A model generated the notes under the pieces. It made no database searches. It was not told the DNA's origin and saw only the letters and a list, made by a program, of their open reading frames with translations. 64,000 bases of DNA from Nitrosomonas sp. Nm51 (lineage in GTDB: Bacteria; Pseudomonadota; Gammaproteobacteria; Burkholderiales; Nitrosomonadaceae). The stretch covers positions 62,001-126,000 of the forward strand of contig NZ_FOGH01000003.1 of NCBI RefSeq assembly GCF_900111165.1, in the 5' to 3' direction. This document shows positions 18,613 to 27,187 of this stretch, piece by piece (positions within the stretch are counted from its first letter, which is position 1; each line of letters opens with the position of its first letter). Both the position numbers and the translations under genes were made by a program.

Positions 18613-19806
18613 TTAAATTTCTTCGTCGACAAAGATCACATGACGAAAATAATGCTGTGACTCGAAGCTTGCCCCCAAAGCCCCAATTATCAGGCCCAGT
18701 GAGGCGCTGAAAACACTCATTTGCAGCCGCTCACCCCATCCCACGGTGTCGGCGGATGATTGCGTGCTGCTTGCCCACGTTGCGATCAAGTCGGCATCGA
18801 ACAGCAGATAACCTATCAAAATGCCAAGTAGTCCCAGCGATAGCCACGTTATCGACATTCCCAGCAAAACAATCCCCGACGCAGAACTATTGGCAACAAC
18901 CATTTGCTCACTTCGCTGTCGGCGCCCATCGGAAATCAGTTGCTGGCGTACGATGACATAGACGGTAGTAACCAGGCAAGCCAAAACGGCCGTGAAAACG
19001 ATCTGACCAAAATCTTGCGAAAGTGCCAGATCCCAGGATTCGGCGGACATGAACAGGATTGCCAGCGTCGAAACGGATGCTAGAGTCAGTCCACTCAACC
19101 GCCGTGGAAATTCCCATGGTTTCGCAGCTATGATTGCCTGAACGATCTCGAAGCGATTGATCCACGCAGCGCGAAGCGTGAACATCATGGCATTATGGCT
19201 TTTTTGCGGAGACTCTTCCAGTCGCTGATCGGCGACTTCGACCAGCGAATCATGCTGCCGTTGAACTTGCCAGGCATCCAGTTCTTCCATCGACTCCAGC
19301 TCGTTCACCTCGACGGGACGCCGCATAAGGTTGTTGCTGCGACCGCTTCGGGCCAAACCGGTCAAGTGACCCATGGCGTGCAACAGTAAACGACTTAAAC
19401 GATGAGAAACCTGCTGAATGCGTTGATCGCGGCTGCGCGATTCCCCAACAGCCCGCGGATCAATCAGGGATAACGAAACAACGGCGGCGTCCAAGGGGCG
19501 GCTGAGCGCAGCCAAACACCGCGGTGAGTAAAAGCTTTCTAGATCTGCGGCTGTGACTAACAAGACAAAATCCAGATGTCTCAGATCCCGTTGATCGGCA
19601 GCATGTTGCAGCAGGACGCTCGGTTGTGCCCGCGATTCTGAGGCCACTTCAGGCAGATCCAGGCGAATAATTTGAAAATGAATATCGGGATGCGTTTGCT
19701 GAAGGTAAGCGTGCAGCTGATCGGCCGCTTCAGTTACCGACACACGATCTATTTCATCGATATTGCCGGCGACAATCAAGCCGATTTCAACTAGTGCTCT
19801 ATCCAT
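18613..19806 (-). CDS. uncharacterised membrane protein, start replaced by a MITE end
   Basis: A 397-residue protein I do not recognise. Residues 1-230 look soluble (LIVAGNIDEIDRV, LDFVLLVTAADLESFY). The C-terminal half has about four hydrophobic segments (LASVSTLAILFMSA, IVFTAVLACLVTTVYVIV, GIVLLGMSITWLSLGLLGILIGYLLF, MSVFSASLGLIIGALGA). The first five codons (MDRAL) come from the terminal repeat of the element at 19792..20060. Joining the flanks across one CTAG restores the frame as MSALLVEIGLIV, with an ATG at 20073, so the native start lies beyond the insertion. Whether the truncated version is expressed depends on a weak AGG before the new ATG. Confidence 0.7.
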   Translation of the reverse strand: MDRALVEIGLIVAGNIDEIDRVSVTEAADQLHAYLQQTHPDIHFQIIRLDLPEVASESRAQPSVLLQHAADQRDLRHLDFVLLVTAADLESFYSPRCLAALSRPLDAAVVSLSLIDPRAVGESRSRDQRIQQVSHRLSRLLLHAMGHLTGLARSGRSNNLMRRPVEVNELESMEELDAWQVQRQHDSLVEVADQRLEESPQKSHNAMMFTLRAAWINRFEIVQAIIAAKPWEFPRRLSGLTLASVSTLAILFMSAESWDLALSQDFGQIVFTAVLACLVTTVYVIVRQQLISDGRRQRSEQMVVANSSASGIVLLGMSITWLSLGLLGILIGYLLFDADLIATWASSTQSSADTVGWGERLQMSVFSASLGLIIGALGASFESQHYFRHVIFVDEEI

Positions 19807-20060
19807 ATGATATTGCCTGGTACAGCGTTATCGTGGTGTTATGCAACAAGGCGCAGCACGCAGGAAAGGGTTGCTCCCTTTTCAAGTACTGTAACGCAGT
19901 TGCAGAGCACCACGGTAACGCCGTGTGGGTGAGCTTGTCAGCGTCCATGGTCTGCGTTGCGCCTTTTGACAATAGAATGGCCATTGCCTGCAAGGTACGC
20001 CTTGCCATGTACACTGACAAGCGCACTGAACCCGGTAATATCATATGGATAGAGCACTAG
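19792..20060. mobile_element. complete MITE-like element with CTAG ends
   Basis: About 269 bases bounded by terminal inverted repeats of 27 bases that differ at one position. The left end reads CTAGTGCTCTATCCATATGA and the right end is its reverse complement. Each end sits in CTAG, consistent with duplication of a TA target, as IS630-type transposases produce. The interior also has a partial inverted repeat (CAGCGTTATCGTGGTG near 19816 against CACCACGGTAACGCCG near 19910). No transposase is encoded. A truncated relative lies at 7826..7962. The element interrupts the start of the membrane-protein gene to its left. Confidence 0.85.
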
Positions 20061-20095
20061 CAACGCGCTCATGCTACTGGTTAATAAAAGTGACA

Positions 20096-20113
20096 CGCCA
20101 GAATTCTGGCGTA
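20096..20113. promoter_or_regulatory. perfect 18-base palindrome upstream of the interrupted gene
   Basis: ACGCCAGAATTCTGGCGT is its own reverse complement. It lies 23-40 bases upstream of the native start codon (20073, minus strand) of the gene cut by the MITE, a good place for an operator. It could also be a transcript hairpin. No regulator family is identifiable. Confidence 0.35.
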
Positions 20114-20797
20114 TACGAGACGTCATTAAAAATGAGGGCGATCATCAAGGCGCAATCCGGACACGTATACAGGAAAAATAAGCCGTTTTTTCCATGAGCA
20201 GTGAATGTACTGAAAGCTGCCTGGGTTGTCAAACACCGTGGTAATCGATGTTGGCGTGGAACATGTTCGAGCGGCTGTTCAAAACAGCATCCGTGCCACG
20301 TTTGATGATCCGCAACCCGGACGGCGCCGCAGTCAATTATCGAGACAAGTTGTATTGCAGAAACGATCCAAAACTTCAACGCTCGGCAGGAGTCTGTGAT
20401 GAACAAATATACTAATCGTGAATGAAAATTTGGTTTAACTTAGTAAGCGTTATCGCAAAGGTGGCTTAGCTGCATTGCAGCAAAATGATTTTGTTGAACG
20501 CTATCAAAATCTGAAAGCGGAAAAGGCGCCAGACGATCCAGTTTATTGAAGACTTCTGGGTGTTGACAGGTGGTAAATTTTGTTTGTTGATTGGCAGTCC
20601 TGAAACTCTTCACCGCCTTGCCGCCAAGCCTGACCGGGGGTGTCTGCGATCAGCGTCTTTAGGATAACATGGATCGTGCTGCCGGTACTAACCTGGCTTT
20701 ATCCGAGGAATCCAATGCCTTAAAGGCCGCTGGACGGCCTCAAGATTTTTGAGGAATCGCTGTGCCAGCGCAGTGCCTTAACGTGCTCTGCGTCCTT
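20114..20797. other. non-coding stretch with decayed reading frames
   Basis: I see no intact gene here. Short frames on the plus strand, such as one reading SKRYRKGGLAALQQNDF near 20445, look like pieces of old coding sequence broken by stops and shifts. None is long enough to name. The stretch separates the MITE-interrupted gene from the cardiolipin synthase gene. Confidence 0.4.
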
Positions 20798-22237
20798 CTA
20801 CAGAATCGGGCCGACGGTGGCGATGACATTGTTCCAAATGCGGCGCGAGTAAGACCATGCGCGAACATCATCCAGCGTCACCGAATCAGACTGAGTAATA
20901 TACTGCTGTTGTCGATCGTAAATAAGCTGTGTCATTTCGTCGTCACGTAATAGAATGTCATTCTCATAGTTCAGATCGAAACTGCGCAGATCAAGATTAG
21001 TTGTTCCAATCAATGACAGTGCGCGATCAATTGTAAATGTTTTAGAATGGAGCAAGCCGTCACGAAACTCAAATATCTTCACGCTGTGTTCCAATAGTTG
21101 GCGGTAGTAGCCGTGACTGGCAGCTGCGACGATCCATGAGTCGTTGCGTTTAGGAAAAATCATCATCACGTCTACTCCACGAATGGCAGCGGCACAAATC
21201 GCATCAAGAACGGTTGGATTAGGAACGAAATACGGTGTCGAGATGACAACTTCTTTCCTGGCCAAAGCCAACAGCGTGGCGAACAATTGAGGTGTCGCTC
21301 CACGACGATCGGTCGGGCCGTCAGCGAAAAGCTGAGCTGGAAACCCCCCCTCGAATTCTTTCGCCTTCATCTCAATGGACTCAGGGATTTCCTCACCGCT
21401 ATTTAGCAACCAATCCGATGTGAACAGCAATTGGTTCTGCGCAACGACTGGCCCTTCCAGCCGCAACATGATGTCTACCCACGGCGCGTACTTCGCTTTA
21501 ACTCGAAACTCGGGATCAGCACAGTTCTGACTTCCGCACCAAGTGATGCAGCTGTCGATAACCGTGATCTTTCGATGGTTCCGCAGATCCAGTCGGCTGA
21601 ACAGAATCGTATCAACGACCCATTTCATCGGCAGCGCGACAGACAACTTCACACCTGCATCCCGCATCTCTCGCCAATACTTTGACCGAACAAACTTTCG
21701 GGAACCAAGTCCGTCAACCATTGCATGAACGGCAACATCACGCTTGGCAGCCCGGACGAGCGCGTTAGCAACATTCCTGCCTGTATTGTCATCCAGCCAG
21801 ATGTAATACAAACACTGGACGCTCTCTGTCGCATTGTCGATGTCTTCGACCAATCGAGAACGAGCAGTTGCGGCGTCAGGCAATAACTCGGCTCTATTTC
21901 CGACGGTCGTCCCAAAGCCGTCAACCGATGCGGCTCGAAAAGCAGTTTGATATTCAGTCTCGACATTTCCAGCCAGATTTTTGTCACAACTGCCCATAGC
22001 GGCTCCGGCCAATAAGCGAAGCTTTGAAAAAATCTGGTCATGTCGCCTGTGTACCGTTCGCCCGAGACTGATTTCTCCAAACAGTAAATAGACTAGAACG
22101 CCAGCGTATGGCACGAACAGCATGACCATGAACCACGCCAGTCGGGCTGCCGATGAAAGGTCATCGCGCAACAGTATACGCGTCGAAAACACGATTACGG
22201 CCAGGGCGTGGACAACCACAAATCCTTGGATCAACAT
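20798..22237 (-). CDS. cls: cardiolipin synthase (phospholipase D family)
   Basis: Makes cardiolipin by phosphatidyl transfer at the cytoplasmic membrane. I start at MLIQGFVVVH because AGGAG sits nine bases before that ATG; an earlier ATG (22291) lacks one. The result is 479 residues. Two N-terminal hydrophobic segments (IQGFVVVHALAVIVFS and LAWFMVMLFVPYAGVLVYLLF) precede two phospholipase D repeats. The first HKD-type motif is diverged: NHRKITVIDSCITWCGSQN has His-Arg-Lys in place of HxK spacing, as in bacterial Cls. The second, HSKTFTIDRALSLIGTTN, is canonical. Transcribed alone, leftward. Confidence 0.92.
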   Translation of the reverse strand: MLIQGFVVVHALAVIVFSTRILLRDDLSSAARLAWFMVMLFVPYAGVLVYLLFGEISLGRTVHRRHDQIFSKLRLLAGAAMGSCDKNLAGNVETEYQTAFRAASVDGFGTTVGNRAELLPDAATARSRLVEDIDNATESVQCLYYIWLDDNTGRNVANALVRAAKRDVAVHAMVDGLGSRKFVRSKYWREMRDAGVKLSVALPMKWVVDTILFSRLDLRNHRKITVIDSCITWCGSQNCADPEFRVKAKYAPWVDIMLRLEGPVVAQNQLLFTSDWLLNSGEEIPESIEMKAKEFEGGFPAQLFADGPTDRRGATPQLFATLLALARKEVVISTPYFVPNPTVLDAICAAAIRGVDVMMIFPKRNDSWIVAAASHGYYRQLLEHSVKIFEFRDGLLHSKTFTIDRALSLIGTTNLDLRSFDLNYENDILLRDDEMTQLIYDRQQQYITQSDSVTLDDVRAWSYSRRIWNNVIATVGPIL

Positions 22238-22467
22238 AGTTAGTCGCTCCTGAAAAAGTTTCAACCTAAAAATTTCAGTACAGTGGTACAAAACAATAAT
22301 TGCAATTTAATACCTGCATATTTTTTCATACCGAAATTGCCAGTAAGCTATTTTGTTCTCGCCCCCGGAAATTTCTGAAGAAAAAGTGTGCAGGTAAGAT
22401 AAATAACCCCTGGCTGAAATTATTGCGCAGAAGATTTTTCAAAATGTCCTTTCTCAGGACCGGCTAA

Positions 22468-23757
22468 CTAACCCTTGTGTGTACGTTTTTGTTCTTCTTC
22501 CATTTCCATGGCCTCGGGCGATGCTTGAAATTGGTCGTTACGCGGATCAAGCTTAGTCAGTACCGGCGAAGTTTCAGGCATGGTGGGAACAAAATGTTCC
22601 TGCTCTTCGATCGGCACATCTTTTGTATGGCTAATGTGATAACCGGTGATTACTGCGAGTAGCAGCAGAAATCCGGCATTACCCAAGAATAGTCCTTCGG
22701 GGCCCAGTAAATTGATCAGTTGGGCCATCACGATAGGGCCGATCACACTGCCGATGCCATAGGTGAGCAGCAGGGTCGCACTGGCGGCCACAATGCGAGT
22801 TGCGTCTGTGCGGTCATTGGTGATAGCCACCGCCGTTGGATAAAGTGTGGCAGACAATCCAATAAACAAAGCCGTAAGCAGCGTCAATAGCGGCAAGTAG
22901 GTGATGTTCAGCAGACCAATCGCAGCCGCTATGACGGCAGTGGCCAGCGCGACCCAGAACATCAAGCGGCGACGGTCGAATCGATCACACAGCCGGCCAA
23001 TCGGCCAAGCCAGCAGCATGGCGGTAACAACCGCACTGGCCATGAAGATTGAGGTCCGAGCCACATCCAACCCTGCCAACGTCGCATAGACCGGCCCCAG
23101 TGCATAAAAGCTGCTGATTAATGCGCCACCAGTCAAGGCTCCGGTAACACCACTGAAAGATTTGCGGATCAAGGTAGCAACAGAAATGCGCTGGGCCTGT
23201 TCAATGTGCGGAGCTTTCATGCGGGTCAGCGACAGGGGCACCAACGCCAACGCCAGCAATATTGCCGCCAGCGAAAAGGGCATAAAATTCGCGGGATCAC
23301 CAATATTGACGAACAGCTGGCCGCCAGCAGCAGCCACAAAAAAAACGATCTGGTAAATGGCAAATAGGGCGCCACGGTTAGCGTTGGTGGCGCGGCTGGA
23401 AAACCAGCTTTCGATCACCACAAACACACCGGCAATGCTGAAACCAGACATGATACGTAAAGTCGCCCACAACAGCATAGAAACTGCCATCGGATATATC
23501 AAGGCGGTCACGGCAGCAATGGCAGCAAATACCGCAAACGCCCGAATATGCCCAACGCTGGCGATGACCTTCTGAACGTGGAGGGTCCCCAGTACAAAAC
23601 CGACGGAATAACACACCAAAACCCAGCCAATAGTGTCCGCTGAAACCGATTCGTTACTCAGTCGAATCGCTAATAGAGTGGTCAGGAAAGTATTGCCGCT
23701 TACCAGTAGCACAATACTTAAAATCAGGGCAATCAAAGAATTGATCATTCGAGTCAT
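22468..23757 (-). CDS. MFS transporter, YcaD-like
   Basis: A protein of about 429 residues with 12 predicted membrane segments. The pattern (SIVLLVSGNTFLTTLLAIRL at the N-terminus, then MSGFSIAGVFVVIESWFSSRA) is that of the YcaD branch of the major facilitator superfamily. The tail (about 395-429) is hydrophilic and rich in Glu, Pro and Met. GGAG lies eight bases before the ATG at 23757, which I prefer over a GTG three codons earlier. The substrate is unknown. The gene is flanked by the cls gene and an IS256-family remnant, and has no operon partner. Confidence 0.82.
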   Translation of the reverse strand: MTRMINSLIALILSIVLLVSGNTFLTTLLAIRLSNESVSADTIGWVLVCYSVGFVLGTLHVQKVIASVGHIRAFAVFAAIAAVTALIYPMAVSMLLWATLRIMSGFSIAGVFVVIESWFSSRATNANRGALFAIYQIVFFVAAAGGQLFVNIGDPANFMPFSLAAILLALALVPLSLTRMKAPHIEQAQRISVATLIRKSFSGVTGALTGGALISSFYALGPVYATLAGLDVARTSIFMASAVVTAMLLAWPIGRLCDRFDRRRLMFWVALATAVIAAAIGLLNITYLPLLTLLTALFIGLSATLYPTAVAITNDRTDATRIVAASATLLLTYGIGSVIGPIVMAQLINLLGPEGLFLGNAGFLLLLAVITGYHISHTKDVPIEEQEHFVPTMPETSPVLTKLDPRNDQFQASPEAMEMEEEQKRTHKG

Positions 23758-23879
23758 AGCGTGCACTCCGAGCGGTGCTGGTTCAATTCAAATAAGATGG
23801 GGCCGGTGAATATATAACATAATAAAATAAGCTTATCTTACCAGCCTCTTGCAAAACTCAAAGAAATAGAGGGAATTAT

Positions 23880-24675
23880 TGGAGCTATTGTCAAATCTGG
23901 TGTATGGAGAATCAAGCGGCCTCCTGTTTTTGACCTCCATTTTGTTTAACGCCGTTAACGGATTTTATGCCCTGCAAAACATCCGCTAACGGTTTATAGC
24001 CCCTCAAACGAAACCATTTTTTCTGTGCCACTTCCATCAGTTTGAACGCCATCGTCAAGGTTGTCGTCCGGCTTCCACAGTTTCTGGTTCTGGCTGTTCT
24101 CAGCCGTACAGTAGCGAAGACTGATTCGACCGGACTGGTTGTCCTAATGTGCTGCCAGTTTTCTGCAGGATAGTCATAGAAGGCCAGCATGGAGTCTTTA
24201 TCCTTTTCCAGGCATTCCATCGCCTTTGGATATTCCGGGCTGAAACGTTCTATACAGTTATCAAATGCTGCATACGCTTGTTCCCGTGTTTCCGCCTGCC
24301 AGATATTGTACAGTGCTTCTTTGACTTTGGGCTGCATGACCTTGGGCAGCTTTTCCATTACATTGGCAGTTTTATGTACCCGGCAACGTTGCCGATCGGT
24401 CTGGGGCCAGCATTTGGCAACAGCCTTCCGGAATCCCGAAGCGCCGTCACCGGCAGCCGGTTCAGGAGCTTCTTTAAGGCCGCGCTGCTTCAAATCCATT
24501 AACACTTCAGTCCAGCTCGCTTCAGATTCACGATAGCCATCCGATAAGGCCGGTAATTCCTTACGTCCCGTTTCATCTGAACCTATAATTACCAGAAGAC
24601 ATAACCGGTCATCCATTCTTACTGTACTGTACACACCATCGGCCCAAACATAAACATAGCGCTTATTACTTAACT
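23880..24675 (-). pseudogene. IS256-family transposase remnant, N-terminus lost
   Basis: About 250 residues of an IS256-family transposase (mutator type) are readable; full proteins are near 400. The frame can be read upstream of its first ATG (24634) as YVYVWADGVYSTVRMDD, so it is open to about 24675 and then lost. The first catalytic Asp (ADGVY), the second (AGDGASGFRKA) and the Glu (SPVESVFATVRLRT) all remain. The missing part is the N-terminal DNA-binding region. The right terminal repeat is still visible after the stop (GGAGCTATTGTCAAATCTGG near 23880). The left end is not found, so the element is probably immobile by itself. Confidence 0.8.
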
Positions 24676-25226
24676 AAAGCTTCACGCTTTTTTAGAGCAT
24701 GTGACTGAGTTTAATAATTTCAGGCATTGTGGCGGTGCTGGCTGTCGGCCATGGTGAAACAGCACCAGCTATGACCCTGTTATCAATAGGACAGAATCGA
24801 AATTTATCCTTTATATACAGTTGGATATTGTTGAGACAACGCATGATTTTTGTTATCATTCCGGTGTTCAAGCATTGAAATCAATAATAAATCTGGCTTG
24901 TCTATACACTCCAGGCCGTTATCGCGCATTCTACCTTTCACGTACCGTCAATCTGTTGCGATGCCTGCAAACACTGTTATTGGAGAATAAGGCAACAGTC
25001 CATTGTAATTTTATCATCTTGGCAGCGCGAAACTGACACGTTCCAGGCCTTGCCCGTATGAATGAAGACAAGCCTTATGCGCACCAGGACCGGATTCGCG
25101 GGTCTGTAACAACACCTAATGGTTTCACTTAACCAAGATTAATAGTAACCCCAATAGTCAAGACCCGCTGTTATGTTTAAACTTGTTTTCAAGATGAACA
25201 AGTTTATTAAAGCAGGAGGCTTTATC
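24676..25226. other. intergenic stretch without recognisable genes
   Basis: Between the IS256 remnant and the next gene I find no frame worth calling. The stretch is moderately AT-rich and may hold the promoter of the secreted protein at 25227. The missing left part of the IS256 element is not visible here. Confidence 0.4.
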
Positions 25227-25595
25227 ATGAAAACAGTACAAACACTCACCATCGCTTCAATAATTGCTTTTGTTTTAGTTGCATTGCCGACCAGTGTTTT
25301 TGCTACCGATCAGGCTGCCCATTTAACATTAGCTCAACAATACAAACAACAGGCCGATGAATATCAGGCCAAGATAAAAGACGAAATTGAAGCAGTTAAA
25401 AGAAAACCCCGCTCTGCTTCCTTTGGTAGAAATGCTAAAGTTTTCAAACAGCACGTGGCGTATAAGCTGCAAAGCCTGGAAGTAGCCATGGCTGAAAATC
25501 TGGAAAAAGCTGCCTACCATGAAAAAATGGCAGCTGAACAATCGTTCCATCCTGTAGCAGCCTCTGCTGGCAAGACAGGCAATACCGGAAGTTAA
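25227..25595 (+). CDS. small secreted helical protein of unknown function
   Basis: A 122-residue protein. A strong Shine-Dalgarno (AGGAGG, nine bases before the ATG) sets the start at MKTVQTLTIAS. A signal peptide of about 25 residues ends VFA-TD. The mature part is strongly helical and charged (LAQQYKQQADEYQAKIKDEIEAVKRK, then VAMAENLEKAAYHEKMAAEQ), with no cysteines. It resembles small periplasmic helical proteins of Nitrosomonas and relatives, but I cannot name a family. It is a single-gene unit closed by a clear terminator. Confidence 0.8.
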   Translation: MKTVQTLTIASIIAFVLVALPTSVFATDQAAHLTLAQQYKQQADEYQAKIKDEIEAVKRKPRSASFGRNAKVFKQHVAYKLQSLEVAMAENLEKAAYHEKMAAEQSFHPVAASAGKTGNTGS

Positions 25596-25626
25596 ACTGA
25601 CGCACGCCTTTCCAATAAAGTCCTGG

Positions 25627-25653
25627 AAAAACCCACTTCGGTGGGTTTTTTTT
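25627..25653 (+). terminator. rho-independent terminator
   Basis: AAAACCCAC, a TTCG tetraloop, then GTGGGTTTT and a run of T form a classic strong terminator 31 bases after the stop of the secreted-protein gene. Confidence 0.92.
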
Positions 25654-25835
25654 CGTCTGTCACATATCTCAAAGTCAAGAAAGAATACAATCCGCTTATC
25701 GCTATTCAGATCGTATCGGCGGGTGAAGCTCATAAAGTATGGGGTGAGTAGTTACACAAAATTAAATTAAACCATGGAGTCTGGGTGGTTTTCTCCGGTT
25801 TGGTTAAATCAAGAAATTAAATTAAGTGCGCCGAT

Positions 25836-26756
25836 TTACTTTATAACCAGGTCATAAGCAAGTTTTGCTGCAACGGCATCCATAATTGCCATTCCAACAG
25901 AATCATAAATTATAGTATTTCCGTCCGGTACGATTTTAGTACCGGCATAGATTTCCCCGATTTCAGCGAATATTTCACAACCGGATCCACGAATATTTCC
26001 AGCCTGATCCTTTGCGGCAGCACGAGACTCAACGATAACGGTATTGGCCATTGCTGCATCATTGAGCTCTCGGCCATCAACTGTATTCCATCCGACAGAA
26101 GTAACGAATGCGCCTTCCTTCAACCACGCGCCATCTAATATAGGTTCTTTTGCGGCGGTAGTGCATGCGATGATGTCAGCACCTCGCACTGCCTGCTCGG
26201 CATCCGCATAATACCTTGCACCAATCTTATCTGCCAGCGCTTGTCCCCGTGCTTCATTTCTTGACCATAACCGAAACGCTTTGAAGTCCGCAATTTTGGC
26301 AAGCGCTTTCGCATGGGAATGCGCTTGAACACCATTCCCCATAATTGTCACAATAGCATCATTTGTTTTGGCTAATTTGCGTGCTGCTGCTGCAGACCCT
26401 GCTGCTGTGCGCATTTCAGTAATCAAGCGGCCGTCCAATACAGCGAGTGGCGTGCCATTGTTTTTATCGAAAACCAATATGACGCCTTGTAACGTAGGTA
26501 CGGCCGTCCCCGAATTTTGTGGATAGAGTGTAAAAACTTTGACCGCCATAGCCTCACCCGCGGCGGGCATTGCCGCCATCATAGCGTTATCTTGCCCCGG
26601 CACTTGCACAAATTGTCTAACAGGTTGAGCAACTCTCCCAGCAGAAAAATCAATCATTGCATTTTCAAGCACGTCCATTAACGGCTGCCACGTCAATACC
26701 GCTTCAATTTGCGTTTCGCTAATAAATGGCAAATTGTTTAAAGTCTGTCCTGACAT
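25836..26756 (-). CDS. ornithine cyclodeaminase / mu-crystallin family protein
   Basis: A 306-residue NAD(P)-dependent enzyme. The Rossmann segment is IVTIMGNGVQAHSHAKALA, followed by FRLWSRNEARGQALADKIGA. Substrate-side motifs include AVKVFTLYPQNSGTAVPTLQG and GRLITEMRTAAGSA (Arg/Thr-rich stretch of the family), and the C-terminal DSVGMAIMDAVAAKL. Members include ornithine cyclodeaminase and ketimine or pyrroline-2-carboxylate reductases; sequence alone does not separate them. GGAGGAGA precedes the ATG. It diverges from aconitase across a 430-base gap. Confidence 0.9.
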   Translation of the reverse strand: MSGQTLNNLPFISETQIEAVLTWQPLMDVLENAMIDFSAGRVAQPVRQFVQVPGQDNAMMAAMPAAGEAMAVKVFTLYPQNSGTAVPTLQGVILVFDKNNGTPLAVLDGRLITEMRTAAGSAAAARKLAKTNDAIVTIMGNGVQAHSHAKALAKIADFKAFRLWSRNEARGQALADKIGARYYADAEQAVRGADIIACTTAAKEPILDGAWLKEGAFVTSVGWNTVDGRELNDAAMANTVIVESRAAAKDQAGNIRGSGCEIFAEIGEIYAGTKIVPDGNTIIYDSVGMAIMDAVAAKLAYDLVIK

Positions 26757-27187
26757 TTCTCCTCCAAAATTAAAATAGTTTAGTTAATACATTAAAAAAT
26801 GGTAATGTAATCCCGCGCCGGGATATTCAATTTTCCGATTTTAAACTGACTATTCTGGGTATATTCATAATAATATTCCAGTAATAATTGTTGATGCCGG
26901 TCTAAAATTGACTGCCTTAACCGCTTATAAATTAATCAGGGGGAACAGTGCATAGGATGCTGCGCATTCATGGATAAATCGACCAGGCTGAGTTAGTTAC
27001 TTTGCCTCCTGTTGATAGTTTAAGCGCGACGGATTCCGCTATAAATTGGAGCTTCGTAATAAAACCGGTCAGGAATAGGACATGGTAATTGACACAAGCC
27101 ACAAAACAAAATTTTGATACCTGCAGTAAGTAGGAGTAGGCTCAAATTTTAGTAAACCATCAAAAACCCAACAAAATTCCAAAAGAT
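26757..27187. promoter_or_regulatory. divergent intergenic region between OCD-like gene and acnA
   Basis: This 430-base stretch between two divergent genes has no reading frame I can support. It holds a short inverted repeat (TCCCG-CGC-CGGGA, 26811-26823) and AT-rich patches. Promoters for both genes should be here, but I cannot place -10/-35 pairs with confidence. Confidence 0.4.
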
